Source: Lachnospiraceae bacterium MD335 (lineage in GTDB: Bacteria > Bacillota > Clostridia > Lachnospirales > Lachnospiraceae). Taken from it: a stretch of DNA of 64,000 nucleotides. Shown in pieces: positions 17,300 through 25,222 of this stretch (positions are counted from its first letter, which is position 1; the number at the start of each line of letters is the position of its first letter). Where the stretch lies: assembly GCA_000403335.2 (NCBI GenBank), contig KE159633.1:1-64000 (forward strand). Direction: 5' to 3'. The notes under the pieces were generated by a model. That model did no database searches. It worked only from the letters and a program-made list of their open reading frames with translations, and was not told the origin of the DNA. The translations under genes were made by a program, and so were the position numbers.

Positions 17300-19160
17300 T
17301 TTGAACGTAAATGAGGCGCAGTTTGCTGCCATAACACACGGAGACGGGGCGATGCTTGTACTGGCAGGTCCCGGCTCCGGAAAAACACTTGTCATTACCC
17401 AAAGAATCCGATATTTAATAGAGGAACATCAGGTAAAGCCGGAAGATATTCTTGTGATTACATTCACAAAGGCTGCTGCCACGGAAATGCAGGAGCGGTT
17501 TCTTAAAATCTCAAATCAAAAAGGCTGTCCCGTTAACTTCGGAACATTTCATGCCACATTTTTCAACATTTTAAAACATACCTATAAATTTACTGCTGAA
17601 AATATTATCAGAGAACGTGATAAATATAAGCTGATTGCCACAATCCTTGCGGAGGCGCCGCCTGAGGTGATGTGTCAGGATGCAAACGAGAGTTACGCAC
17701 AGGATACAGACAATGATTTAATACAGCGGCTTTTGGCAGAGATTAGCAAGGTCAAGAACAACGGAATTTGCCCGCAGGAATTTGCAAGCGAAACGCTGCC
17801 GCAAACTGCATTTGAATATCTTTATGACACTTATAAAAAGGAGATGAACCGCCGCAGACGGATTGATTTTGACGATATGGTGCTTTTGTGCCGTGATTTG
17901 CTGCTGGCGCGTCCCGAGGTGCTTAAATTGTGGCAGGAGCGCTTCCGGTATATTTTAATTGACGAATTTCAGGACATCTGTCCTTTGCAGTACGAGGTAG
18001 TACGGCTGCTTGCCGCGCCGCGGGACAATCTGTTTATTGTGGGGGATGACGATCAGGCGATTTATGGCTTCCGCGGTTCAAAACCTGAGATTATGCTTAA
18101 TTTTCAGAAGGATTATCCGAGTGCCAAACAAGTCCTGCTAAATGTCAACTACAGAAGCAGGCGGGACATTGTGGAGACGGCGGGGCGGCTGATTTCACAT
18201 AATAAATCGCGTTTTCCCAAAGCGGTGGAAACACAAAATCCAATGACTGACGGGGTCAAAATTTATTCTTTTACATCAAAACACCAGCAGGCGAAAAATA
18301 CGGCGCTTTTAATCAGGCAGTATATGGAGCAGGAAGGCGCGCATTACAGTGACATCGCCATTCTTTACAGGACGGGGAACCATATGGTCAATACGGCGCA
18401 GTGTCTTGTGCAGGAAGGCATCCCGTTTCGGATGAGGGAAAAGCCGAAAAATATATATCAGTCACCGATTGCAATGGATTTGACAGCGTATTTGAGATAT
18501 GCGCTGTATGAGGATACCGTTTCGGATTTTTTCCGTATTATGAACAGTCCCGTGCGTTATATCCGCAGAAATTATGTGCCGCTAAAGCCTTTTTCCATGC
18601 AGGAGCTGATGTCTGCCTGCCGGAATGAAGATTATGTTGTCCAAAATATTATACAGATGTATGATGATTTGCATTTTATGAAAGGTTTAAATCCATATGC
18701 GGCAGTGAATTTTATTCGAAAAGGAGTAGGGTATGATGCGCATATTCAAAAACAGTGCCTTGAGAGGGGCGTTGACAGCAGGGAAAAATTTGCGGAGCTT
18801 GATGCGCTGCAGCAGCTAGCAAAGGATTTTGAGACAATCGAGGAGTGGCTTTCGCATATTGCATGTTACGATGCGGTTATGGAAAAAGCGTCTGCGGACA
18901 GGCAAAAGGATACGGCGGATGCCGTCAATATCGTGACAATGCATGCGTCAAAAGGACTTGAGTGGAAGCTTGTGATTTTGCCTGACGTAAACGAAGGTGT
19001 TGTGCCGCATAAGAAAGCGGTGACGGACGCGGAGCTTGAGGAAGAGCGTCGAATGTTTTATGTGGCGATGACGCGCGCGAAAGAACTGCTGTTTTTGTTT
19101 TATATACAAGAAAAAGAGGCAGGAAACTTCCTGCCCTCAAGATTTTTAAATGAATTATAA
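17289..19160 (+). CDS. UvrD/PcrA-family ATP-dependent DNA helicase (superfamily 1)
   Basis: The 623-residue protein has the SF1A helicase motifs in order: Q-like motif (NLNVNEAQFAAI), Walker A (AGPGSGKT, near 27), Ia (VITFTKAAATEM), II (ILIDEFQDICPLQYE), III (GDDDQAIYGFRGS), V (VTMHASKGLEWKLVILPDVNEG) and VI (FYVAMTRAKELLFL). It is shorter than PcrA/UvrD (about 720) and lacks the usual long C-terminal tail. It should unwind DNA 3'-5' in repair or replication restart. ATG 17289 overlaps the end of gltX; no strong SD is seen, in line with coupled translation. Confidence 0.9.
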   Translation: MLNNLNVNEAQFAAITHGDGAMLVLAGPGSGKTLVITQRIRYLIEEHQVKPEDILVITFTKAAATEMQERFLKISNQKGCPVNFGTFHATFFNILKHTYKFTAENIIRERDKYKLIATILAEAPPEVMCQDANESYAQDTDNDLIQRLLAEISKVKNNGICPQEFASETLPQTAFEYLYDTYKKEMNRRRRIDFDDMVLLCRDLLLARPEVLKLWQERFRYILIDEFQDICPLQYEVVRLLAAPRDNLFIVGDDDQAIYGFRGSKPEIMLNFQKDYPSAKQVLLNVNYRSRRDIVETAGRLISHNKSRFPKAVETQNPMTDGVKIYSFTSKHQQAKNTALLIRQYMEQEGAHYSDIAILYRTGNHMVNTAQCLVQEGIPFRMREKPKNIYQSPIAMDLTAYLRYALYEDTVSDFFRIMNSPVRYIRRNYVPLKPFSMQELMSACRNEDYVVQNIIQMYDDLHFMKGLNPYAAVNFIRKGVGYDAHIQKQCLERGVDSREKFAELDALQQLAKDFETIEEWLSHIACYDAVMEKASADRQKDTADAVNIVTMHASKGLEWKLVILPDVNEGVVPHKKAVTDAELEEERRMFYVAMTRAKELLFLFYIQEKEAGNFLPSRFLNEL

Positions 19161-19173
19161 TATTGTGTGATTA

Positions 19174-19920
19174 CTAATTTTCATGAAGTTTTGAACTAAC
19201 GAGATCTTTTAGCTCTAAGCTTTTATCTTTTAAACGGGGTGAGGTACTCCTGTTTGTAACCACACCAGAAAGAAGCTGCATACAGGTCTGATATTCGCCC
19301 TTTTTGTAAGCGTAGTACGCGAGGAGATAATCAAGCGTCGTCTCGTTCATGCCTGCAATCGGGAAGTTTTCCTTCATTCTTGCATTGGAAAGATGCTCAT
19401 ATGCCTTAAATGCGGCATTGTCTGCTTCCTTGAGATAGAGTGCGCGTTTTTCTTCCGTAGCAGGGTCGTTCTCGTCAAGCTCCTCTGCAAGGCTTTCATA
19501 AAGCCAGCTGATTTTTACGCACACATTTCCGATTTCGCTGTCCTTTCCGCCTTTTGTAACGGTGCACAGAAGCGCCATTTTCATACGGCTTATGGCAACT
19601 TCGGTCGTGTATGTATCACATTCCACTTCCTCGTGCGATTTGTAGTTTGCCTGTATCTGCTCACGAAGCAGTTTGCGCTGTGTGGCGGTCGTGTTGGTAA
19701 AATTTTTCGTAAGTGCTGAGAACCCACAGTTCGGGCAGCAGACTGCGTCGTATTTTGTGACGTTGACATTGTTGTGAATTGGTCTTAAGTCTGCCATCGT
19801 GTCAATAAATTTTGCGGAATTGGATTTCACCGATTTTGCACGAATTTTCTTATCACAGACAGGGCAGGTATATGACCTGTCTATAAGAAGTGTTTTCTCC
19901 TTAGCAATTGCTTCATCCAT
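19174..19920 (-). CDS. DUF2225-family protein
   Basis: A 248-residue soluble protein. The N-terminal third holds two zinc-ribbon-like Cys pairs (CPVCDKK near 19 and CCPNCGFSAL near 61) around the family motif DLRPIHNNVNVTKYDAV. The rest is helical with TPR-like spacing. Function is unknown. Its ATG overlaps the TAA of the DUF1292 gene by one base, and its SD (AAGGAGGA) is supplied by a repeat element also found in front of serC. Confidence 0.8.
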   Translation of the reverse strand: MDEAIAKEKTLLIDRSYTCPVCDKKIRAKSVKSNSAKFIDTMADLRPIHNNVNVTKYDAVCCPNCGFSALTKNFTNTTATQRKLLREQIQANYKSHEEVECDTYTTEVAISRMKMALLCTVTKGGKDSEIGNVCVKISWLYESLAEELDENDPATEEKRALYLKEADNAAFKAYEHLSNARMKENFPIAGMNETTLDYLLAYYAYKKGEYQTCMQLLSGVVTNRSTSPRLKDKSLELKDLVSSKLHEN

Positions 19921-20345
19921 TATTGGTTATCCTCCTTGTTTTTCGAAGAAAAATGCGAGCTGCTTTCAGCAAGCAGAGGATTTTCCTCCTTGTTTTTCGA
20001 AGAAGTTTCTTCTTCGTTTTTGTCAGAGCCGACAATTTCATCAAATTCAACGTTGTCAAGATATTCGTCGAACGCGTCGGCTACGGTTTCGTATTCCTCA
20101 TCATTGTCAATATAGGAAAGGGAAGGTTCAGCGTCCGGATTGCTTTCATTCTCCTCATACCGGTAGAACCACACTTCGCCATCCTCATTGTTTCCGTTTT
20201 CGTCAAGCGGAAGAAGAACAATATAGTCCTTTTGTGCAACCGTCAGAATGGTGATTATTGCACAGTTGACCGTTTTGCCGTCATCAAGCTCTAGCTCGAC
20301 GGTCATTTCCTCGTCATCATAGCCGTTTGTTTCATTTCCAGCCAT
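19920..20345 (-). CDS. DUF1292-family acidic protein
   Basis: A 141-residue very acidic protein of the YrzB/DUF1292 type: MTVELELDDGKTVNCAIITI, then YIVLLPLDENG and EVWFYRYEENE. Family members are about 85-110 residues; the extra C-terminal tail (about residues 113-141) contains the peptide SSKNKE twice and is encoded by a repeat element. The function of the family is unknown. First gene of an operon with DUF2225, behind a promoter at 20410-20438. Confidence 0.8.
   Translation of the reverse strand: MAGNETNGYDDEEMTVELELDDGKTVNCAIITILTVAQKDYIVLLPLDENGNNEDGEVWFYRYEENESNPDAEPSLSYIDNDEEYETVADAFDEYLDNVEFDEIVGSDKNEEETSSKNKEENPLLAESSSHFSSKNKEDNQ
19930..19992 (-). repeat. RBS-carrying repeat element, copy 1
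   Basis: Read on the minus strand it runs AAGGAGGAAAA, TCCTCTGC, a small hairpin CTGCTT/AAGCAG, then TCGCATTTTTCTTCG and AAAAACAAGGAGGA. The same order and nearly the same sequence occur at 44241-44304. Its final AAGGAGGA is the SD of the DUF2225 gene; its body encodes the last residues of the DUF1292 protein. A further half-copy of TTCTTCGAAAAACAAGG lies just upstream. Confidence 0.75.
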
Positions 20346-20409
20346 TTTTATACCATGCCTTTCTATGCCTTTTGGTTTTCCAAAACGGCAAATATATTTG
20401 TATAACTAT

Positions 20410-20438
20410 ATATTACCTAAATTGTGTGTGCAAATCAA
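20410..20438 (-). promoter_or_regulatory. Promoter of the DUF1292-DUF2225 operon
   Basis: On the minus strand TTGATT (20438-20433) and TAATAT (20415-20410) are 17 bp apart, about 65 bases before the ATG. Confidence 0.6.
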
Positions 20439-20504
20439 GCGATTCTTGATAAATTATGGGTAAATGTTTTTATGGAGGTTTCGGTGCAACCTTTGCGCAG
20501 ATAC

Positions 20505-20534
20505 TTGACACAGGGTATGAAAAGCAGGTATTAT
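20505..20534 (+). promoter_or_regulatory. Promoter of the sirtuin-like gene
   Basis: A perfect TTGACA (20505-20510) and TATTAT (20529-20534) are 18 bp apart, about 40 bases before the ATG at 20573. Confidence 0.7.
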
Positions 20535-20572
20535 AAAAGTGGGGTATCGTTTGAAAAGCAGAGGGACTGTCT

Positions 20573-21319
20573 ATGAAATTAGAAACAGATGAGAAAGTGA
20601 TAAACTATATTCGGAGAAAAATTGCGGAAGCAGGAAAAATTGTGGCGGTGCTTGGAATTGAGATGTTGGTAGAGGGCGGCGGCTATGACCTTGACAGCAA
20701 CGAAGAAACCTACCGGGTAGAGGAGCTTTACGGATATACCCCGGAGGACATGCTCTCCACCAGCTTTTTTAATGCGAAGGGTGAACGGTTTTTCCGCTTT
20801 TACAAGAATGAGATTTTAACAATGGAGGTGAAATCGACGCCTGCTTATGATGCATTGTTACGGCTGCAGGCGCAGGGGAAACTTTCTGCGGTGATTTGTC
20901 AGAATTTTCACGGGATACCGCAGGGGATTCGGTTTCATAAAATCATTGAATTGAACGGGAATATGAATTCGAACAGGTGTCCGCACTGCAGTAAGCTTTT
21001 TGACATCAATTATATGAGAAACGCGGTCGGCATACCGCTTTGCGATAACTGCAAAAAGACTGCGGTAAGACCGAATATTCGTCTGCTCGGTGAGCGTGTA
21101 AACGCAAAATTGATGACAGAAGCGGAAAACGCGTGCGAGGAGGCGGACGTACTTCTGATTATGGGAAAAGATATGTATGATGACAGACTCGAATATAGCG
21201 CCGATCCCAGCCGCAGCCAATTAAAAATCCTGTTTTCACAAGAAAAGCAGCTGTCTGACAGAAAAGTTGATTTTGTCATACAGGATGAGATACAGCTTTT
21301 TTTACCTGTTGTGATATAA
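20573..21319 (+). CDS. Sirtuin-like protein (SIR2 fold) with altered catalytic motif
   Basis: The 248-residue protein follows the layout of bacterial sirtuins: ICQNFHGIPQ (residues 108-117, in place of TQNIDGLH), IIELNGN (124-130, in place of VxELHGN), a four-Cys zinc site (Cys136, Cys139, Cys157, Cys160) and VRPNIRLLGE (166-174, in place of xRPxVVxFGE). The catalytic His is Asn128 here, and the N-terminal GAGxSxxSGIPDFR motif is also not conserved. NAD-dependent deacylation is therefore doubtful; it may bind NAD or peptides without turning them over. RBS is weak. Its stop lies in the first unit of a 79-bp tandem repeat. Confidence 0.75.
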   Translation: MKLETDEKVINYIRRKIAEAGKIVAVLGIEMLVEGGGYDLDSNEETYRVEELYGYTPEDMLSTSFFNAKGERFFRFYKNEILTMEVKSTPAYDALLRLQAQGKLSAVICQNFHGIPQGIRFHKIIELNGNMNSNRCPHCSKLFDINYMRNAVGIPLCDNCKKTAVRPNIRLLGERVNAKLMTEAENACEEADVLLIMGKDMYDDRLEYSADPSRSQLKILFSQEKQLSDRKVDFVIQDEIQLFLPVVI

Positions 21320-21469
21320 TGAGCGTTAGCGAGAAGAGCAAACTTGTTTGTTCGGCGAGCGGCGAATGTCGATCATAAATAGCAGATTTATGATATAATG
21401 AGCGTTAGCGAGAAGAGCAAACTTGCTTGTTCGGCGAGCGGCGAATGTCGATCATAAATAGCAGATTTA
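21312..21469 (+). repeat. 79-bp tandem duplication
   Basis: Two directly adjacent copies (21312-21390 and 21391-21469) differ at one base in the AAACTTGTTTG / AAACTTGCTTG segment. Each unit has an inverted repeat ATCATAAAT/ATTTATGAT and a second small hairpin (GAGCAAAC with GTTTGTTC in unit 1). The first unit includes the stop codon of the sirtuin-like gene. Confidence 0.9.
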
Positions 21470-21540
21470 TGATATGATATGGCATGTGATTGTAAATAGG
21501 GCAGTGTATTATCTGAAACGGAAAGAATAAAGAGGTTTTT

Positions 21541-23493
21541 ATGAGAAAACTAAGAATTAAGAACGGACATCCATATCCATTGGGAGCCTCCCTGAAAGCG
21601 GACGGCAGCATTAATTTCTCAATGGTAAACAATACGAATGAAGAATGCGGTATTATTCTTTACCGCAAAGGAGTGGAACAGAAGGAGCGTATTTTATTTG
21701 ACAAAAAACACAGGATAGGAAATATTTTTTGTGCCTTAATTGAAGGCATTGACAGTGCGCGCTATGAGTATAATTTTTTTGTTGGCGAAAAGGTTCTTGT
21801 TGACACGTATGCAAAGCGTATTGTCGGAAATGAAAAGTGGAGAGGCGGGGAATTTAAGCGTCCGTTTTTGCGCGGAAGCTTTTATAATGATGCGTTTGAC
21901 TGGCAGGGAACGCAGCGTCTTTGCATTCCATACAGCGACAGTATTATGTATTGTCTGAATGTGCGCAGTTTTACAAAGCACGCCTCGTCAAAGGTGAAGA
22001 ATAAGGGAACCTTTATGGGGATGACAGAAAAGCTGCCTTATTTAAAGGAACTTGGAATTAATGCGGTGGAGCTGATGCCCGCGTATGAATTTGAGGAATG
22101 TGAGTGGGAAAATGTGCCGGACACTGCCGTAACACATACAATCGAGTATCAGGTATCGCATATTGACGCGGAAATCGATGCGGAGCCGGTCAGGGCAAAA
22201 CGGATAAACTGTTGGGGATATAAGGAGGCGTTTTATTTCGTGCCCAAGGCTTCCTTTGCGGCCGGGGATGACGCCGTGACGGAATTTAAGCGCATGGTAC
22301 GGGAGTTTCACAAAAGCGGCATAGAGGTTATTATGCAGTTTTACTTCCCCACTAATATTAAGCAGGGTTATATATTAGAAATTTTAAAGCACTGGGTGCT
22401 GGAGTACCATATTGACGGATTTCATTTAAAGGGTGCATGTGTGCCTGCGACATTGATTGCGACGGAGCCTCTGTTTGCAAATACGAAGCTGATGTATGAA
22501 GATTTCAGGCTTTCGGAAATATATCATGGCACAGAGGGTGCGGCTTGTAAAAATCTTGCCTATTACAGGGATGAATTTATGTATGATATGCGCAGGTATT
22601 TAAAGGGCGATTACGGGATGCTTAAAAGCTTCCAGTATCATATGCGCAATTATCATACGAAATGCGGTATCATTCATTTTATGGCAAATTATTATGGATT
22701 TACGCTTGCGGATTTAGTTTCGTACGATACAAAGCACAATGAGGCAAACGGTGAGGACAATACGGACGGAACGAATCACAATTACAGTTGGAACTGCGGT
22801 GTGGAAGGACCGTCACGCAAGAAGGCGATTAATAAACTGCGCCATACGCAGATGAAAAATGCGTTAAGCTTTCTGTTTTTGGCACAGGGTGTTCCGCTGC
22901 TTATGGCGGGAGACGAGTTCGGAAACAGTCAGCACGGAAATAACAACTGTTATTGTCAGGACAATGAGACCGGCTGGGTGGATTGGCGCGGCTTGGCAAA
23001 GAATGCGGATATTTACGAGTATGTGAAGGAGCTGATTGCCTTTCGGCGGTCGCATCCGATGATTCATTTGGAGGATTCGATGTCCATGCTTGACCGTTTT
23101 GGTCACGGTTATCCGGATTTGTCGTACCACGGCGAGGAAGCGTGGAAGGTACAGCTTAATGAGAACAACCGGCATATCGGTATTATGTACTGCGGACACG
23201 CAGAGGACGGCAAGAGCGCCGATTACATTTATATTGCAAGCAACATGCATTGGAATTCGCACCGCTTTGCGCTGCCGTCGATTGCAAATTATGAGTGGGT
23301 TAAGGCGTTTGAAACAACGGAAAATGTGCTTGTGACGGACTATGAGAAGAACACGGGATATATTGATATTGCACCGAGAAGCGTTACGGTACTGGTTGGG
23401 AAAAGGCTTCCGGAATCCGTAAAGAAGAGTCCGAAAAAAACGACCGCAAAAAAGGCGGACGGAAAGAAAAAGCAGGATGTGCAGACTGCATAG
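21541..23493 (+). CDS. GH13 glycogen-debranching-like protein without catalytic residues
   Basis: The 650-residue protein aligns by eye with GlgX/isoamylase enzymes: an N-terminal beta domain (1-130), a barrel (about 140-540) and a C-terminal beta domain, then a Lys-rich tail (about 625-650). The family block LADLVSYDTKHNEANGED and SWNCGVEG is intact, as is MAGDEFGNSQHGNNNCYCQDN. But region II reads IDGFHLKGA, with Lys297 where the nucleophile Asp is expected, and region IV reads FMANYYGF, where AHDG is expected (His and Asp become Tyr384 and Tyr385). It may be a glycan-binding or regulatory relative of the debranching enzyme, not a hydrolase. Confidence 0.8.
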   Translation: MRKLRIKNGHPYPLGASLKADGSINFSMVNNTNEECGIILYRKGVEQKERILFDKKHRIGNIFCALIEGIDSARYEYNFFVGEKVLVDTYAKRIVGNEKWRGGEFKRPFLRGSFYNDAFDWQGTQRLCIPYSDSIMYCLNVRSFTKHASSKVKNKGTFMGMTEKLPYLKELGINAVELMPAYEFEECEWENVPDTAVTHTIEYQVSHIDAEIDAEPVRAKRINCWGYKEAFYFVPKASFAAGDDAVTEFKRMVREFHKSGIEVIMQFYFPTNIKQGYILEILKHWVLEYHIDGFHLKGACVPATLIATEPLFANTKLMYEDFRLSEIYHGTEGAACKNLAYYRDEFMYDMRRYLKGDYGMLKSFQYHMRNYHTKCGIIHFMANYYGFTLADLVSYDTKHNEANGEDNTDGTNHNYSWNCGVEGPSRKKAINKLRHTQMKNALSFLFLAQGVPLLMAGDEFGNSQHGNNNCYCQDNETGWVDWRGLAKNADIYEYVKELIAFRRSHPMIHLEDSMSMLDRFGHGYPDLSYHGEEAWKVQLNENNRHIGIMYCGHAEDGKSADYIYIASNMHWNSHRFALPSIANYEWVKAFETTENVLVTDYEKNTGYIDIAPRSVTVLVGKRLPESVKKSPKKTTAKKADGKKKQDVQTA

Positions 23494-23508
23494 AGAAGGT
23501 TGACAGGG

Positions 23509-24075
23509 TTGAAGATTTGGAGACACTTTAAAACAATTACAGAGCATAAGAGAATGGTGATGAGGGGCTGTTTTTCGGTGGGGCTTTACCGGCAGGGAAT
23601 TTTGCATGACCTTTCGAAATATATGCCAAGCGAGTTTTTGGTGGGCGCACGGTACTATCAGGGAACGCAAAGTCCTAATAATGCAGAGCGTTTGGAAAAA
23701 GGATACTCGTCGGCGTGGCTTCACCACAAGGGCAGAAACAAGCATCATTATGAGTATTGGACAGATTACAGTGTAAAGCGGGGGGCAGGGATTGTTCCGG
23801 CAAAAATGCCGCTGCGGTATGTGGTGGAGATGTTTATGGACCGTGTGGCGGCATCCAAGAATTATAATAAGGGCAGCTATACGGACGATCTGCCGTTACG
23901 GTATTATCAAAGCGGCAGCGCCGCGAAGTATATGCATGATGATACGAGAAGACTCTTGGAAAAGCTGCTTAAGATGCTGGCACAAAAGGGCGAGAAATAT
24001 ACCGTACGTTATATACGGAGAAAAATAATTCCGCAAATCAGGGCAGAAGAACGCTGTAGACAGGAACAAAAATAA
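23509..24075 (+). CDS. DUF5662-family protein
   Basis: A 188-residue His/Arg-rich soluble protein with the conserved block GILHDLSKYMPSEF, ARYYQGTQSPNNAERL, GYSSAWLHHKGRNKHHYEYW. The HD and HHKGRNKHHYEYW motifs suggest a metal site of HD-domain type, but function is unknown. Start is uncertain: TTG 23509 has AAGG 9 bases upstream; TTG 23500 is directly against the SD. It follows the GH13-like gene by 15 bases and is likely co-transcribed. Confidence 0.75.
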   Translation: MKIWRHFKTITEHKRMVMRGCFSVGLYRQGILHDLSKYMPSEFLVGARYYQGTQSPNNAERLEKGYSSAWLHHKGRNKHHYEYWTDYSVKRGAGIVPAKMPLRYVVEMFMDRVAASKNYNKGSYTDDLPLRYYQSGSAAKYMHDDTRRLLEKLLKMLAQKGEKYTVRYIRRKIIPQIRAEERCRQEQK

Positions 24076-24077
24076 AT

Positions 24078-24131
24078 ACTCCTCATACATTAGTTATTAG
24101 AATAAGTGCTTAGTGTATGAGGAGTTGTTTT
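24078..24131 (+). terminator. Terminator-like hairpin whose 3' arm contains the next gene's SD
   Basis: ACTCCTCATACATTAG (24078 on) pairs with CTTAGTGTATGAGGAGT (ending 24125), followed by TGTTTTT. The GAGGAG in the 3' arm (24119-24124) is at the right distance from ATG 24133, so the stem would both end upstream transcripts and hide this SD. Confidence 0.65.
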
Positions 24132-24132
24132 T

Positions 24133-24354
24133 ATGAATTGTTGTTGTTTATTGATTCTGTTAATGCTTTGTGGAGGAAACGGATGCGGTTCGAACTGCGG
24201 CTGCAGAAGGGAGCATTGCTGTGACGACGATAAAAGACCGGTACCGCTTCCGGCGCCTGCACCTTGCGGATGCAATGACGATATGATACAGCCGCGCGGA
24301 TTTGCGGGTTTCCCGAATGTCGGCACCTGCGGATGCGAGGAGAAGAACGACTAA
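24133..24354 (+). CDS. Small Cys-rich protein
   Basis: A 73-residue protein with 13 Cys. It starts with a short hydrophobic stretch (residues 3-12, itself with CCC), then CGGNGCGSNCGC, HCC, a Pro-rich piece (PVPLPAPAP), CGCNDD and a final CGC. I do not recognise a family; similar short Cys-rich proteins occur in clostridia. It is flanked by its own start signal within a hairpin and by its own terminator, so it is probably a real gene. Metal binding is possible but not shown. Confidence 0.6.
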   Translation: MNCCCLLILLMLCGGNGCGSNCGCRREHCCDDDKRPVPLPAPAPCGCNDDMIQPRGFAGFPNVGTCGCEEKND

Positions 24355-24372
24355 GGAAAGTCAGATTGACGC

Positions 24373-24402
24373 AAGGGTTCGCTGTCGGGCGGACCCTTTT
24401 TA
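24373..24402 (+). terminator. Terminator after Cys-rich gene
   Basis: AAGGGTTCGC and GGCGGACCCTT form a GC-rich stem with loop TGTCG and a T-tail. Confidence 0.8.
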
Positions 24403-24517
24403 TGTGCAGCCCCATGCAGGGGAAGTATGCCGCCAAAGCGGCGAATGGGTATAACTTGATTCTTGACGAAAGAAACGCATGATGGTAGACTTTGTATAGT
24501 TGTTGGAGAGGATGAAA

Positions 24518-25192
24518 ATGGAAATTAATAGGGATGTTATTGAACGTGCGATAAACAGGAAAGAAATTTACAGATACCTTGGATACGGCATGAACGAACC
24601 GGAGTCTTGTGTGCTTGCGCTTGTGGACGAGGCGCTTTTGTCGCTTTTAACGGCAATCAAACCAAAAAGCATTTATAAGATTTACGACTGTCGGACGGAT
24701 AAAGAACGTGTATTTGTGGGAGGAATGGAATTTAAGAGCAGAAATCTTGCGGAAAATTTGGCACAGTGTAACAGTGCGGCGATTTTGGCGGCTACTTTGG
24801 GGATTGAAGCGGACAAGCTTTTGCAACGCTGTGAGGTCGTCAATATGGCGAAAGCGTCGGTTTTGCAGGCATGTGCGGCGGCGTGTATTGAGGCATACTG
24901 CAATCTGATACAGGAGGAAATACGGATTGCGGCACAAAAGCAGAGCAGGCAGACGCTCTATTTAAGACCGCGCTTTAGCGCCGGATACGGGGATTTGCCG
25001 CTTGCGGCGCAGAAAGACATTTTCCGTGCGCTTGACTGTACGAAGCGGATTGGTCTGACGCTGACACAAAATTTGTTTATGTATCCGTCAAAGAGTGTGA
25101 CGGCATTCATCGGACTGACTGAAAATTCACAAAACTGCCATATTGAAAAGTGCAAAAGCTGTCAAAAGACAGACTGCGCGTTCCGGGTTTGA
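24518..25192 (+). CDS. Methionine synthase activation-domain protein (stand-alone)
   Basis: A 224-residue protein that corresponds to the C-terminal AdoMet-dependent reactivation domain of MetH. The motif RPRFSAGYGDLPL (near 153) is the AdoMet-binding loop of this domain, followed by RIGLTLTQNLFMYPSKSVTAFIG and a terminal CHIEKCKSCQKTDCAFRV Cys cluster. It lies 30 bp before metH, whose product lacks this domain, so the two together make the full enzyme. ATG 24518 is chosen because GGAGAGG is 7 bases upstream; ATG 24512 would be too close. Confidence 0.88.
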   Translation: MEINRDVIERAINRKEIYRYLGYGMNEPESCVLALVDEALLSLLTAIKPKSIYKIYDCRTDKERVFVGGMEFKSRNLAENLAQCNSAAILAATLGIEADKLLQRCEVVNMAKASVLQACAAACIEAYCNLIQEEIRIAAQKQSRQTLYLRPRFSAGYGDLPLAAQKDIFRALDCTKRIGLTLTQNLFMYPSKSVTAFIGLTENSQNCHIEKCKSCQKTDCAFRV

Positions 25193-25222
25193 GAAAAATA
25201 ATTTAAGAAAGGGCATGGTGCA

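Noticed and set aside
24403-24517. Possible cobalamin or SAM riboswitch before the methionine synthase genes
   Set aside because: The space is about 115 bp and lacks the conserved B12-box or SAM-box cores.
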